Part shown: positions 16,261 through 17,036 of the stretch, in pieces
Numbering within the stretch: position 1 is the stretch's first letter
How the letters are laid out: each line of letters begins with the position of its first letter
Assembly: GCA_015501055.1 (NCBI GenBank)
Contig: JADNYV010000732.1
Span: forward strand, 1-17,036
From: Mucidula mucida
Lineage: Eukaryota > Basidiomycota > Agaricomycetes > Agaricales > Physalacriaceae
Reading direction: 5' to 3'
DNA length: 17,036 nucleotides
Made by a program: the position numbers and the translations under genes
Notes under the pieces: model-generated
Databases searched by the model: none
Seen by the model: the letters and a program-made list of their open reading frames with translations, nothing else
What the model was told of the DNA's origin: nothing

Positions 16261-17036
16261 TCACAAATTCAATTCTCTTTACATACAGTAGATACACCGG
16301 AGGACGAATTACTTAACAAAATCAAACAAAGAAAAGGAAACAAAGACAGATACATACAAAAAGCATTAGAAAACAAAGAAAAAGGATGGGAAGAGAAGGA
16401 AAATGGACTTATTATATGGAAGATCGTATTTACATACCAAAGGACAAGGAATTGCGGGGAAAATTATCGGAATGCATCATGACGCACAGCTTGCAGGGCA
16501 TCCCGGACGATACAAGACCCTCGAGCTGATTACACGTACCTATTGGTGGCCAGGAATCAGCCGAGACGTCCGTGAATACGTAGAAGGGTGTCAAAAATGC
16601 CAGGTACAAAGTCACATCGCACGAAGCCGGCTGCACCTCTTCATCCTATTGATGTGCCAAGCGAGCCATGGGAGATAGTAGGGACAGACATGATTGGAGA
16701 ACTGCCGGAATCAGGAGGATACAACGCGATCAGCACGTTTGTGGACCATTTCACAAAGCAATTACGCATCATACCGACACACACCACTCTGACGTCAGAA
16801 GGCATGGCCCGCATTTACCGTGATCGCATTTTCCCCATACATGGGATGCCACGACAGATGATACATGATCGCGGTCCACAATACCACTCGCGTTTCATGA
16901 AGGAGTTTACCGGTGTTGGGCATACAAGGAAACTTTACAACGGCATATCATCCACAGGCAAATGGGCAGACGGAACGGCTGAACCAAGAGATAGAAACAT
17001 TTTCTTACGGTTTTATTTTCAAACTACCCATCAGAA
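16261..17036 (+). pseudogene. pol: Integrase (frameshifted, cut by the window edge)
   Basis: A Lys/Glu-rich linker leads to the HHCC zinc-binding domain: MHHDAQLAGHPGRYK, TYWWPGISRDVREYVEG and CQKCQ (about 16470-16602). The catalytic core follows in another frame: EIVGTDMIG (Asp codon 16687-16689) and MIHDRGPQYHSRF (Asp codon 16867-16869). The block [17 protein letters not shown], with the third catalytic residue (Glu), is in yet another frame at about 16946-16996. So frameshifts lie near 16440-16470, 16610-16660 and 16880-16940. A chromodomain, if any, would be outside the window. Confidence 0.85.

Larger units (their letters stand above)
10655..17036 (+). mobile_element. Ty3/gypsy LTR retrotransposon (Tf1/sushi-like, self-priming), 3' end outside the window
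   Basis: Order on the plus strand: 5' LTR 10655-12475 (about 530 bp plus a 1,283-bp hAT insertion), self-complementary priming site 12478-12489, leader to 13074, gag 13075, then protease, reverse transcriptase, RNase H and integrase. Integrase after RT/RNase H is the Ty3/gypsy gene order. Gag is nearly intact, but pol changes frame many times and has stops, so this copy is dead. The 3' LTR is beyond the window. The 5 bp before the element are GACCG (10650-10654) and should reappear after its 3' LTR. The sequence after the 5' LTR (GAAGA) differs, which fits a 5' LTR and not a second solo LTR. Confidence 0.9.

Noticed and set aside
14004..17036. Repeat-induced point mutation as the cause of pol decay
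   Set aside because: Most breaks are frame changes (indels) rather than clustered C-to-T changes, and gag right next to it is nearly intact.

Overview
The window looks like a transposon-dense stretch of nuclear DNA from a basidiomycete fungus, most likely an Agaricomycete. The evidence is many very short GT-AG introns (about 45-64 bp), a Plavaka-type transposase, a protein resembling the basidiomycete DUF6532 family, a Tf1/sushi-like Ty3/gypsy retrotransposon and a small hAT element. No rRNA, intact tRNA, CRISPR or bacterial-type operon is visible. All family names rest on motif recognition by eye, not on a search.

Layout, left to right. (1) 2-1227, minus: decayed Gag-like ORF with two in-frame stops and a damaged zinc knuckle at the window edge. 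(2) 2113-2641, minus: 529-bp solo LTR flanked by the 5-bp duplication CTCGC. (3) About 2647-4380: no recognisable gene; holds three diverged copies of a roughly 25-bp motif. (4) 4382-4705, plus: TATA box and a small ORF of unknown status, overlapping the tail of (5). (5) 4625-7870, minus: Plavaka transposase (about 1,000 residues, zinc finger plus DDE-type core), almost complete but carrying two nonsense codons. (6) 7871-8091: 221-bp divergent intergenic region with a TATA box for the plus-strand gene. (7) 8092-10644, plus: 12-exon gene, 661 aa, intact as I splice it, with a C-terminal half resembling DUF6532. (8) 10655 to the window end, plus: Ty3/gypsy element with 5' LTR, leader, gag and a heavily frameshifted protease/RT/RNase H/integrase region. 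Its LTR begins 10 bp after the stop of gene (7) and is interrupted at 10760-12042 by a 1,283-bp hAT-like element with an 8-bp target duplication, itself containing a tRNA-like segment and a transposase tail.

The solo LTR and the 5' LTR are the same family in opposite orientation, and they bracket the Plavaka transposase and the DUF6532-like gene. At first sight this looks like one large element with long inverted repeats. The TGTTA...TAACA ends, the private target duplication on the solo copy and the priming site plus gag beside the other copy show instead that they are LTRs.

The most interesting points are: the retroelement appears to self-prime (12 nt just after the LTR are the exact reverse complement of the predicted RNA 5' end 32 nt downstream of a TATA box); the Plavaka transposase and the intact DUF6532-like gene form a tight head-to-head pair that may be a two-gene element; and the hAT insertion has an uninterrupted comparison copy in the same window. 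The insertion order that can be read is: Ty3 element next to gene (7), then hAT into its LTR.
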